From assembly GCA_030426805.1 (NCBI GenBank), contig JAUHXU010000001.1, forward strand, positions 1,080,861 to 1,144,860: a stretch of 64,000 nt of DNA. The letters run 5' to 3'. Under the pieces are notes generated by a model, which was not told the origin of the DNA, did not search any database, and was given only the letters and a program-made list of their open reading frames with translations. Below are positions 26,442 through 34,583 of this stretch, piece after piece (the stretch's first letter is position 1; the number at the start of each line of letters is the position of its first letter). Position numbers and translations under genes: made by a program. This DNA comes from a bacterium (GTDB lineage: Bacteria > Planctomycetota > JAFGQW01).

Positions 26442-29095
26442 CGTGACTCGCCACTGCTTCGGAGCGCTCCGAGCAGGCGCTTGGCTTCGGTCGTCTTGAC
26501 GTGAGTATCGCCGAACGCTCCCTGCAGAACTTGGTATCCGTCAACAATCGAAACCTCGGCCTGCTTGACGCGCCCCATCGCGGCAAGTGTCACCCCGCGT
26601 TCGACGAGGATCGATCCAACCAACCAGTGATCCGGTTGGGCTGTACGAATGGCGGACAGTGCGTCGTCACTGTAGCGCAACGACTCCTCGAACGCGTCGC
26701 GAGAGCGAAGGACCCTCGCCAACGCAACTGCCGCAATCACCCTACGCTCATGGCCCCGAGTCAGCTTACGTGAGGTCGACCCAACCGCCGCCCGAAGCAC
26801 TGATTCGGCACGACGCAATTGTCCGGAGGAATACGAGAGTGCGATACCGAGGAGGCACGCAGCGTTGACTGTGGAGGGGTGGTCCTCGCCACGTAGCGCC
26901 CGAAGCCCCTCCCACGCGCGAGTCCCCAACGAAACAGCTTCGTCCACATCGTTCGAATCGATAGCAAGCCACCCCACGTTTGCAGCGCAGCAAAGTGCCT
27001 CATAGGTCCCATCTCCGCCGGTCGCCTCGAACCCGTCGAGCGCCTGACGGTATGCACGTGCCGCGTCTTCCCGTTTCCCGAGCATCTGAGAACTCGCCCC
27101 GAGGTTCATTAACGCACGCAGCGTCTTCGAGTGAGCTGGCCCCAGGAGCCGTCGATAGCCGTCATGCGCAACCGAGTAGTGCTGCCATGCCAGGCGCACG
27201 TTCCCCTCCTGCATCTCCTGACCACCCATTCGAAGAGTCGCCGCGAGTGTGGCAATGTCGTCCGAACCAGCTACACGCTGGAGTCCATGAAACGCACGCT
27301 CGGTGAGCCGCTTAGACTCCGCCAGCTTTCCTTGCGACCGAAGCGCAGCCCCGAGTTCCCCGCACAGTTCGAGCGTTCTTGCATGTTCCGGCCCGTGGTG
27401 CTCGCTGCTCTGGTCGAGCGCGACCGTCAACACCCGCTCGGACTGAGCGAGCAACCCGTGCCCAAAGAACACCTTGCCCAGCGCACGCAGCCGGTCGACC
27501 CTGATCGGGACATCGTCAGAGAAATCACGGTCTACCGCACGCCACGCGACACCGAGGACGTGCTTTTCGAGCACATCGCGAGCGAGCGAAGTCAGGTCGA
27601 ACTCCGCGATCGCCTTCGCGATGTCGGCGCGCGGCAGTTGCACACTCGAGGCGCGGGAACGATCCTCCAACCGCGTCACGAGCTGATCTCGCATTTCGGC
27701 CGCCATCTCAGACGGCGCCAGCTCTGCCAACCAACCGCTCTGGTGCCGCACAACACGGTCGAGCGTGGCGTTCCTGCGGTCCAGACGAAGAGTCCGCTCA
27801 GCCAACTCGGACCGAGCTCTGAGTGCCCAGACCAAGGCCGCCACTGTGCAAATCACACCGAAAGCGAGTGACCCGGCTACCGCGGTACCCACCCGGTTCC
27901 TTCGAACGAACTTCCGCACACGATAGGCGGCACTCGGCGGCCGCGCACTCGTTGGTTCATGCCGCAGATAGCGGCGGATGTCCTGCTCGAGCATTCGCAC
28001 GTCGTCGTAGCGCTCAGCGGGATCCGGCGCAACAGCCTTCGACACAATCCAATCGAGGTCTCGCTGCAACAACCGCGTCAGGCTCTTCACTGTTCTGCCG
28101 CGCCTCTGCGCGACACACTCGGCGCTCTCGTGGCTTGCCAACCGAGCACTTGGAGCGGGCCGCTCAGCCTCAGCGATCATCCTCAGCATCTCTCCCGTAC
28201 CGGCCGAACGAAGCGTTTCAGCATCCAATACGGTCGCACCGCAGAGCAGCTCGAACAGTACAACGCCCAACGAGTAGACGTCCGTGCGCACATCGACCTG
28301 CCCGCCTGCCGCTCCGGCCTGCTCGGGGCTCATGTAGAGCGGCGTACCGAGGAAGATGCCAGCCTGTGTCTGCGCGGGGTCGAATTCGTCGCCAGGGCCC
28401 ACGATCTTGCCAATCCCAAAGTCGATCACCTTGGGCACGGGGTCTCCGTCGACGTCGGCAACGAGAATGTTCGATGGCTTCAGGTCTCTGTGGATAATCG
28501 CCTTCTGATGCGCATGCTCGATCGCAGAGCAAACGTCACAGACCAGATCAAGGCGCGCCATGATCGAGAGTTCGCGAGTGTCGGCGAATGCAGTGATCGA
28601 CTCGCCATCGACGTATTCCATCACGATGTACGGCTGACCGAATTCCGTGGCGCCCGCGTCGAAGACCTGGGCGATGTTCGGATGCGCCATCGCAGAGAGC
28701 ATCCGGCGCTCCGATTCAAATCGCGCATGGATGTCCCCGCTCGGGGTTCCACGGGTGATGACCTTCAACGCGACGACCGGAGCTCCTGGAATGGACTGCC
28801 GGGCCGTGAAGACGTCCGCGTTTCCCCCCCGGCTGAGCACGTCACAAAGCACGTAGCGACCAACCGAGTCCCCGGGACCCAACTCGGGTCGCTGATCCGG
28901 CGCCTTGCTCTCGCCGGTGCGGAGGAACGCGTCGGCAGCTTCTTCGTGCGCGGCAAGCAACGCCAGAACGCGAGCCTGCAACGATCGGTCGGCCCCGCAC
29001 AGCGAACGGAGCATGGCTCGTCGCGACTTGGAATCGGTCACCGAGATCACATCGTTGAAGACTTGTTCCGCCTGTGCTTCGCGCCTGTCCGTCAT
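26438..29095 (-). CDS. membrane Hanks-type Ser/Thr protein kinase with TPR sensor region
   Basis: Starting at the ATG at 29095, after GGAGG, gives 885 residues. The kinase domain covers about 80-375: glycine-rich loop LSRGGNADVF, Lys111, Glu129, HRDLKPSN with catalytic Asp204, DFG at 225-227, and GTPLYMSPEQ in the activation segment. A single membrane helix lies near 403-424 (GTAVAGSLAFGVICTVAALV). The remaining 450 residues are tetratricopeptide repeats, for example HARTLELCGELGAALRSQGK and HSKTLRALMNLGASSQMLGK. The kinase would be cytosolic with the TPR region outside. It heads an operon with the ECF sigma factor. All key catalytic residues are present. Confidence 0.93.
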   Translation of the reverse strand: MTDRREAQAEQVFNDVISVTDSKSRRAMLRSLCGADRSLQARVLALLAAHEEAADAFLRTGESKAPDQRPELGPGDSVGRYVLCDVLSRGGNADVFTARQSIPGAPVVALKVITRGTPSGDIHARFESERRMLSAMAHPNIAQVFDAGATEFGQPYIVMEYVDGESITAFADTRELSIMARLDLVCDVCSAIEHAHQKAIIHRDLKPSNILVADVDGDPVPKVIDFGIGKIVGPGDEFDPAQTQAGIFLGTPLYMSPEQAGAAGGQVDVRTDVYSLGVVLFELLCGATVLDAETLRSAGTGEMLRMIAEAERPAPSARLASHESAECVAQRRGRTVKSLTRLLQRDLDWIVSKAVAPDPAERYDDVRMLEQDIRRYLRHEPTSARPPSAAYRVRKFVRRNRVGTAVAGSLAFGVICTVAALVWALRARSELAERTLRLDRRNATLDRVVRHQSGWLAELAPSEMAAEMRDQLVTRLEDRSRASSVQLPRADIAKAIAEFDLTSLARDVLEKHVLGVAWRAVDRDFSDDVPIRVDRLRALGKVFFGHGLLAQSERVLTVALDQSSEHHGPEHARTLELCGELGAALRSQGKLAESKRLTERAFHGLQRVAGSDDIATLAATLRMGGQEMQEGNVRLAWQHYSVAHDGYRRLLGPAHSKTLRALMNLGASSQMLGKREDAARAYRQALDGFEATGGDGTYEALCCAANVGWLAIDSNDVDEAVSLGTRAWEGLRALRGEDHPSTVNAACLLGIALSYSSGQLRRAESVLRAAVGSTSRKLTRGHERRVIAAVALARVLRSRDAFEESLRYSDDALSAIRTAQPDHWLVGSILVERGVTLAAMGRVKQAEVSIVDGYQVLQGAFGDTHVKTTEAKRLLGALRSSGESR

Positions 29096-29281
29096 GGGAA
29101 CCTCCGCACGAACGCCAAAGCGCCCCACAGCTACAACCCTGGCCGGGCACGAGATGCCACGCTGGACCGGGACACCGCCGCAGAGTGCAGCGACCCGTGG
29201 TTTCGCCGAACAACGCCCTTACCTAGGCCGGCCAATCTACCACTGGGGTCGCGGATTGACAACGTCGGCGGGAGCAGCCGG

Positions 29282-29310
29282 TTGCCGGCTTCGTTCGGCG
29301 GGGCTACGAT
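29282..29310 (+). promoter_or_regulatory. candidate sigma70 promoter of the duplicated HEAT/TPR gene
   Basis: TTGCCG (29282-29287) and TACGAT (29305-29310) are separated by 17 nt. Transcription would start near 29317, giving a leader of about 43 nt with TTGGAGGAAAG just before the ATG at 29360. Confidence 0.45.
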
Positions 29311-29359
29311 CGGCGGGTCGGGCCGCACGTCGCGAGCCTCGGCGAATTGGAGGAAAGCC

Positions 29360-31399
29360 ATGCGCGGGACGTTTGCCCTGCTCGCCCTGTGGATCGTCGC
29401 CCTGACCGGAGCGGCTCAAGCGCCGGACGCGCCCACTCCGGCTCCGACGGCGGCCGGCTCGGTCGACGAGTTGATCGCGAAATTCGGCACCGCGCCCCGC
29501 AAGGAGCGACTCGCGGTGCTCGAGAAGCTCTACGCGCTGGGCGAGCCGGCGATGAAGGCCGTCGAGGCGCGCGCCGACGCCACGGAGAAAGCGCTCGCCG
29601 CAGCCGAGGGCGACGCCAAGCGCGCCGCGAAGAAAGCGGCGCGCGATGCGCGGCGCCTGCGCGACGGCCTCTACATGCAGATCATCGTGTCGGAGTTCCG
29701 GCGCATCGACAAGAAGCACCCCGAAGGTCTGACGTTCGCCGGTCAATACGACCACATGAAGAAGTTCGGCAAGCGCGCGACGCTCGGCGCACTCGCGCTG
29801 CTCAAGGACATCGACTTCTACGAGACACCGATCCGCACTCGCGCATGGGAGGTCCTCGCCGACCTCGGCGACAAGTCGGTCAACGCCGAACTGAAGGACA
29901 TCGCCGACAACTACCTGTTCGAGGACGTGATCCAAACCGGTGCCGCGCGCGCGCTCGCGACGCTCGGCGACACGTCGGCGATCGAGAAGAAAGTCGCGGC
30001 CCTCCGCAAGCGGTTCGCGGAGCAGCGAGCCCCCGGCATCCTCAACGACATCGCGCTGACCTACTCGCACGCCCGTCAATACGACGAGGCCCTGAAGGCC
30101 TACCGAGACCTGATCGCCGCGCTTCGCCGGATCGAAGAAGCGAACCGTGAGGAGTGGTCCGACGAGCAGATGAAGGGTCTGCACAACTACCTCGCCACCG
30201 TCTACTACAACACGGCGTGCAGCTACTCGCTGAACAAGGACGTCGCGAACGCCTACCGCGCGCTCGAGTCGTGCATGAAGATCACGCGCGAACGCTACCC
30301 GCAGATGATCGCGCGCGACGGCGACCTGAAGAACCTGCGCGCGGACAAGAACTTCAAAGCGTGGTTCGCCGCCGCGAAGAAGGGTGAGTTCCCGAAGGCG
30401 AAGGCCCCGGCCGACGAACCCGGCGACGCGCCGCCGGCCGAAAAGCCGGCGGAAGAGCCTGCGGAGAAACCGGACGGCGATGCGGCAGCGGTCGACGTCG
30501 AAGGCGAGACCGCGCGATGGCTCGGCGAGGGTGCGACCCCCGCCGACCGCCGCGCGGCGGTCGCGGCACTCGCCGCGGCCGGACCCGCCGCCGCGCGTGC
30601 GCTCGAAGCGCGCGCGGCCGCGAGTCCGGCCGTCGCGCCACTCTACGCCCGCGTGGTCCGGGCCGCGTTCGAGCGCCGATTCGCCGCACTCCGCGCTGCC
30701 GACCGCACGCTGACGTTCGCGGGCCAGTTCGACGCGTTCGCGCGCTACGGCGCCGGGGCGTCGAAGGCGGCGCTCGCGATCTTCCGCGACACCGACGCCG
30801 ACATGCAGGACCGCCGCTGGGCGGCCGACGCACTGGCCGACCTCGGCGACGCGTCCGCAGTCCCGGCGCTCGAGGCGATGGTCGACGACTTCCTGTTCAC
30901 CGACGAGACCCAGGACATGGCGGCCTATGTGCTGTCGGCGCTCGGTCGACCGCAGGCGCTCGATGCGAAGATCGCTGCCCTCGTGTCGAAGAACGACGGT
31001 GCGGCGGCCTACCGGGTCGCACGTCTCTATTACCGTGGCCGACGCTACCGCGAGGCGATCGCGATCTACGAACAGTTCGTCGAGTCGATCGACCGCTCGC
31101 TCGCACGTTCCGAGGAAATGCCCGCAAAGGCGATCGCCGAACGCCGTGCGTTCGCGGCACAACTGCGCTACAGCCTCGCGTGCAACCTGTCGCTCGCCGG
31201 GGACACCGACGCCGCGATGAAGCGGCTCGAGGAAGCGGTCGCCCTGTCGTCGAACAGCGATACGCGCGACAACATCCCGCAGGACGGCGACCTCCGCGCG
31301 GTGCGCGCCCGGCCCGACTACGCGACGTGGTTCGCCAAGCTCGGGCGCCCCGCGGCCAAGTCCGCGCCCAAGAGTGGGCGACGCTCGGTCGACCTCTGA
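29360..31399 (+). CDS. exported HEAT/TPR protein with internal duplication
   Basis: The ATG at 29360 follows GGAGGAAAG and opens a signal peptide (GTFALLALWIVALTGAAQA); the protein has 679 residues. Two halves are related. Residues 124-345 begin LTFAGQYDHMKKFGKRATLG and end FKAWFAAAKKG. Residues 451-665 begin LTFAGQFDAFARYGAGASKA and end YATWFAKLG. Each half has HEAT-like helices (WEVLADLGDKS, WAADALADLGDAS) followed by TPR-like helices (YNTACSYSLNKDVANAYRAL, YSLACNLSLAGDTDAAMKRL). An acidic Pro-rich linker separates them. It is probably a periplasmic scaffold; no catalytic motif is seen. A reading frame open upstream to 27959 only shadows the kinase gene. Confidence 0.75.
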   Translation: MRGTFALLALWIVALTGAAQAPDAPTPAPTAAGSVDELIAKFGTAPRKERLAVLEKLYALGEPAMKAVEARADATEKALAAAEGDAKRAAKKAARDARRLRDGLYMQIIVSEFRRIDKKHPEGLTFAGQYDHMKKFGKRATLGALALLKDIDFYETPIRTRAWEVLADLGDKSVNAELKDIADNYLFEDVIQTGAARALATLGDTSAIEKKVAALRKRFAEQRAPGILNDIALTYSHARQYDEALKAYRDLIAALRRIEEANREEWSDEQMKGLHNYLATVYYNTACSYSLNKDVANAYRALESCMKITRERYPQMIARDGDLKNLRADKNFKAWFAAAKKGEFPKAKAPADEPGDAPPAEKPAEEPAEKPDGDAAAVDVEGETARWLGEGATPADRRAAVAALAAAGPAAARALEARAAASPAVAPLYARVVRAAFERRFAALRAADRTLTFAGQFDAFARYGAGASKAALAIFRDTDADMQDRRWAADALADLGDASAVPALEAMVDDFLFTDETQDMAAYVLSALGRPQALDAKIAALVSKNDGAAAYRVARLYYRGRRYREAIAIYEQFVESIDRSLARSEEMPAKAIAERRAFAAQLRYSLACNLSLAGDTDAAMKRLEEAVALSSNSDTRDNIPQDGDLRAVRARPDYATWFAKLGRPAAKSAPKSGRRSVDL

Positions 31400-31416
31400 C
31401 GGACGCTGTTCGGACG

Positions 31417-33237
31417 CTACGCGATCGCGCCGTCGTGGCGCACGTCGATGAAGTCGCACGTCAACGGGGTTCGCTCGACGTCGAGCACGCGGCCACGCTC
31501 CCCGTCGTCCTCGAACCCCAGCGCGGTCAGGACGTTGCCGGCCGGGGTGTTCCGGTCGGTCTTGCGGTAGTTCACTTCGAGGCGTGACCGCCCCGCCGGA
31601 TTCTCGCGCGTCATCAGGAAGTCGAAGAGCGCCTGCTCGATGAACTTCCCCTGCACGCGACAACTGAGCATGAAGTCGTCGACGCGCAGCGCATCATCGG
31701 TCTCTTCGACGAGGCAGAAGCCCACCGTGCCGTAGGAGCCGAAGCGATCGGCGCACTTGACGACGTACTTGCGCAGCCGATCGTCGTCGACGATCCCGCG
31801 CAGGTCGTCGCGGTCGTACTTGCGCCCGGAGAAGTTGAGCTGATTCGTCCGCTGGACCAGCTCGGCAACGCGGTCGAAGTCGTCGGGCGAGACCGCGGTG
31901 ATGTCGATCGAGATCTCGCACGAGCGCAGGAAGCCGATGTAGTCGTCGCCGAACGTCGCCTGCTTCGTCTCGCGCTCGATCGCGTCGCGATAGTATTGCC
32001 GCCGGTTCTTCGCCTCGACGCTGCTCGACCCGCGATACCGCGGACGCTCCAGCAGGTCGTCGACGGTCGCGACGTCGACGCAATCGACGGCGGGCAGCGC
32101 GTTCGCGACCTCCTCGAGCTCGAACGGGTTGTCGTCGACGAACGAGAACGTGTCGATGTTGATGTTCAACTGATCCGCGATCGCCTGCAGGTTCGCGCTC
32201 TTCGGCATCCAGTTGATCTGCGGATGCAGGAAGTAGTCGGCGAGCCCGAGGGCCTCGACGTGCGCCCACGCGTGCTCGTGGTCGTTCTTGCTGACGATGC
32301 TGAGCAGAATCCCCCGGCGGTCGAGCGCCGCGACCAGCTCCGCGATCCCGGGGCGCAGCGCGACGTCGGGATTCTCGAGCAGCACCCCCTCCCACAGCGT
32401 GTTGTCGAGGTCGAACACGACGCACTTGATGTCGGGGCGCTTGCTGCCGCCGTCGGCACTCGGGGCCGCGGCGAACCGGACGAAGTCGGCCATCAGGAAG
32501 ACCAGCCGGGCGTCGCCGTCGGCCTCCGGGATCAGCGCGATGTCGAACGGCATGCCGGCCTCGCTGATCGTGCGGAAGCGGATCGCCTCGATCGTCGTGC
32601 GGTTGTAGCCCGGCGCGAGTTCGACCGTCGTCGTGAACGGCGGCGGCAGTTCGGTGACGTCGCGGCCGACTTCCTGGCGCGCGATGCTCATCGTCAGTTG
32701 CAACCGCACGGGCGCCGATTCGGGGTTGTAGACCTCGAGGACGAACGCCTCGGGTTGTAGCGGCTTGTCGCCGACGTGGAGCTTGCGCGCCTTGCGCTCG
32801 AGCATCGAGTGGGTCAGGTGGCGCCACCGGGCATCGCGGGTCACGCCGTGCACGAGCCGCCCGGCCGCGTTGAGCCACCGCGACGACGCACCGGCGCGCC
32901 CCTCCCGACGTCGGACGTGGTCGACCGGCTCGAGTCGGGTGTTGCCGCGCGCTTCGAGCTTGGCCCACTTCTTGAACGCCACCTCGGCGCCATAGCCCCG
33001 CAGCGACGGGAACGCGGCGTTGCGGTAGGCGCCGAACGCGAACCGCCGGCACCGGAGGTCCGGCCGCGGCTCGTAGAGGTCGCAGGTCGAAAAGCACGCC
33101 GGCGCGGCGCACTCGACGCAGTGCTCGCCCCACACGAGAAACGAGATCGCGTCGACGGCGACGAGGGGCTCGTACGGCTCCTCGGGCGTCACCGGCGCGC
33201 CGTGGCGTCGCGCTTCGTACTTGTCGAACTCGAACAT
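31417..33237 (-). CDS. FkbH-like HAD-superfamily protein with N-terminal cysteine cluster
   Basis: Starting at the ATG at 33237 (MFEFDKYEARR) gives 606 residues. The middle is an FkbH/HAD-IIIC domain with the DxDxT motif (VVFDLDNTLWEG; Asp276, Asp278), SIVSKNDHEHA, and FVDDNPFE. The C-terminal 170 residues resemble the GNAT-like part of FkbH proteins (LRVDDFMLSCRVQGKFIEQA). FkbH domains load glyceryl or related units onto carriers in polyketide and surface-polysaccharide pathways. The first 250 residues are unusual: a cysteine cluster (Cys40, 43, 48, 52, 63; HCVECAAPACFSTC), then a beta-rich region. This may bind a metal or Fe-S cluster and a glycan. No polyketide or carrier gene is nearby. 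Confidence 0.8.
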   Translation of the reverse strand: MFEFDKYEARRHGAPVTPEEPYEPLVAVDAISFLVWGEHCVECAAPACFSTCDLYEPRPDLRCRRFAFGAYRNAAFPSLRGYGAEVAFKKWAKLEARGNTRLEPVDHVRRREGRAGASSRWLNAAGRLVHGVTRDARWRHLTHSMLERKARKLHVGDKPLQPEAFVLEVYNPESAPVRLQLTMSIARQEVGRDVTELPPPFTTTVELAPGYNRTTIEAIRFRTISEAGMPFDIALIPEADGDARLVFLMADFVRFAAAPSADGGSKRPDIKCVVFDLDNTLWEGVLLENPDVALRPGIAELVAALDRRGILLSIVSKNDHEHAWAHVEALGLADYFLHPQINWMPKSANLQAIADQLNINIDTFSFVDDNPFELEEVANALPAVDCVDVATVDDLLERPRYRGSSSVEAKNRRQYYRDAIERETKQATFGDDYIGFLRSCEISIDITAVSPDDFDRVAELVQRTNQLNFSGRKYDRDDLRGIVDDDRLRKYVVKCADRFGSYGTVGFCLVEETDDALRVDDFMLSCRVQGKFIEQALFDFLMTRENPAGRSRLEVNYRKTDRNTPAGNVLTALGFEDDGERGRVLDVERTPLTCDFIDVRHDGAIA

Positions 33238-33407
33238 GATTCCCGCTTCGCGACGGAGACCGGACCTACGAATCAACTATCGACCAACGGTCCGATTGAA
33301 TCAAGACGACCCGCAGCGGCGGATCGGAGCCCGGTGCTATCCTTCGCCCGTCGATCCGGCGCCCTCGCGGTGCCGGCCCATCCCGAGACCCCCGGAGGAC
33401 CGAACCC

Positions 33408-34580
33408 GTGACCCGACCCCTAGCACTCGTGGCCCTCGCACTCGCAGCGTTGCTCGCCGCCGGCTTGCCCGCGCAGGATGACGCGCTGCCGGAGAACGCC
33501 CCCGAAGACGTGAACCCGCAGTCCACCGCGTCGGGGATCCAATACAGCGTCCTTCGGGAGGGCACGCCGGGCGGCGCGAAGCCGAAGCCGGGCGACATCT
33601 GCCGCGTCCATTACACCGGCTACCACCTGCCGGGCGGCATCTTCGATTCGTCGGTCCAGCGCAAGACGCCGTTTCACTTCCAGGTCGGCCAGGGTGTCAT
33701 CGACGGCTGGAGCGAAGGCATCCAACTGATGACGCCGGGCGCGCGCTTCAAGTTCACGATCCCGCCGCAACTCGCCTACGGCGAGCAGGGCGCCCCGCCG
33801 CGCATCGCACCGTCGGAGACGCTCGTCTTCGTGATCGACCTGATCGAGATCTTCACGCCGCACGCCGACGCGTCGAAGCAGAAGGAGGCCGAGGGCTTCC
33901 GCTACGAAGTGCTCGCCGACGGCAAGGGCAAGCCGCCGGCCAAGGACCACTACTACCGGCTCAACTTCTTCCAGTGGGCCGAGGACGGCGCGAAGTTCCA
34001 AGACGCCAATCTGATGAGCCAGCGCTACCGGAACCAGCCGCTGACGCTGCAGTGCGGCAAGACCAACCTGCCGTTCCTGAACACCGCGGCGACGATGATG
34101 AAGGAGGGCGCGGTGTGGCGCCTGTCCGTGCCCGGCAAGCCCGGCACCGACGGCAAGCCCGGCAAGGGGCAGGTCTGGATCCTCGAGGTCGTCGCCGTCC
34201 ACGAACCGATGCCGGTGCCCGCGTTCGAGCTGCCGCCGGAGTCCGCGCGCACGACGACCGACAGCGGGCTGCAATACGTGATCGTCTCGCCCGGCAACGA
34301 GACGAAGCCGGCGATGGGCAAGACCGTCCGCGTCCATTACGCGGGCTGGCTCCCCGACGGCAAGCTGTTCGATTCGTCCTTCGAGCGCGGCTTCCCGGCC
34401 GAGTTCCAGATCGGCCGCGTCGTGCAGGGGTGGAACGAAGGGCTGCCGCTGATCGGCGAAGGCGGCGAGTTGTGGCTCGTGATCCCGCCGAAGCTCGGCT
34501 ACGGTGACCAGGCGACCGGCCCGGTGCCCGCGAACGCGACGCTCGTGTTCCGCGTGAAGCTGCTCGAAGTGAAGCAGTAG
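33408..34580 (+). CDS. exported FKBP-type peptidyl-prolyl isomerase, three domains
   Basis: It starts with GTG at 33408, 8 nt after GGAGGA, with a signal peptide (LALVALALAALLAAGLPAQ). The first FKBP domain is near residues 40-140 (VHYTGYHLPGGIFDSS, GVIDGWSEGIQLM, AYGEQGAPPRI). The third is near 285-390 (VHYAGWLPDGKLFDSS, VVQGWNEGLPLIGEGG, LGYGDQATGPVPANATLVF). Residues about 150-265 look like a third copy that has lost the active-site residues (YRLNFFQWAEDGAKFQDA). It would catalyse proline isomerisation in the periplasm. An extended -10 element (TGCTATCCT, ending at 33343) lies upstream in the gap shared with the divergent FkbH-like gene. Confidence 0.9.
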   Translation: MTRPLALVALALAALLAAGLPAQDDALPENAPEDVNPQSTASGIQYSVLREGTPGGAKPKPGDICRVHYTGYHLPGGIFDSSVQRKTPFHFQVGQGVIDGWSEGIQLMTPGARFKFTIPPQLAYGEQGAPPRIAPSETLVFVIDLIEIFTPHADASKQKEAEGFRYEVLADGKGKPPAKDHYYRLNFFQWAEDGAKFQDANLMSQRYRNQPLTLQCGKTNLPFLNTAATMMKEGAVWRLSVPGKPGTDGKPGKGQVWILEVVAVHEPMPVPAFELPPESARTTTDSGLQYVIVSPGNETKPAMGKTVRVHYAGWLPDGKLFDSSFERGFPAEFQIGRVVQGWNEGLPLIGEGGELWLVIPPKLGYGDQATGPVPANATLVFRVKLLEVKQ

Positions 34581-34583
34581 CGC

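Larger units (their letters stand above)
23700..29230. other. region of lower GC3, possible recombined or transferred segment
   Basis: By eye, third codon positions are almost uniformly G/C on both sides of this stretch. From about 23700, inside the DUF481 gene, through the propeller, sigma and kinase genes to about 29230 they are mixed (codons such as gtt, gaa, cca, ttg and aca are frequent). The edges are approximate. No transposase, integrase, tRNA or flanking repeat was seen. Confidence 0.5.

Noticed and set aside
27959..29359. Upstream extension of the HEAT/TPR frame into the kinase gene
   Set aside because: The signal peptide and ribosome site place the start at 29360; the extension is antisense to the kinase domain.
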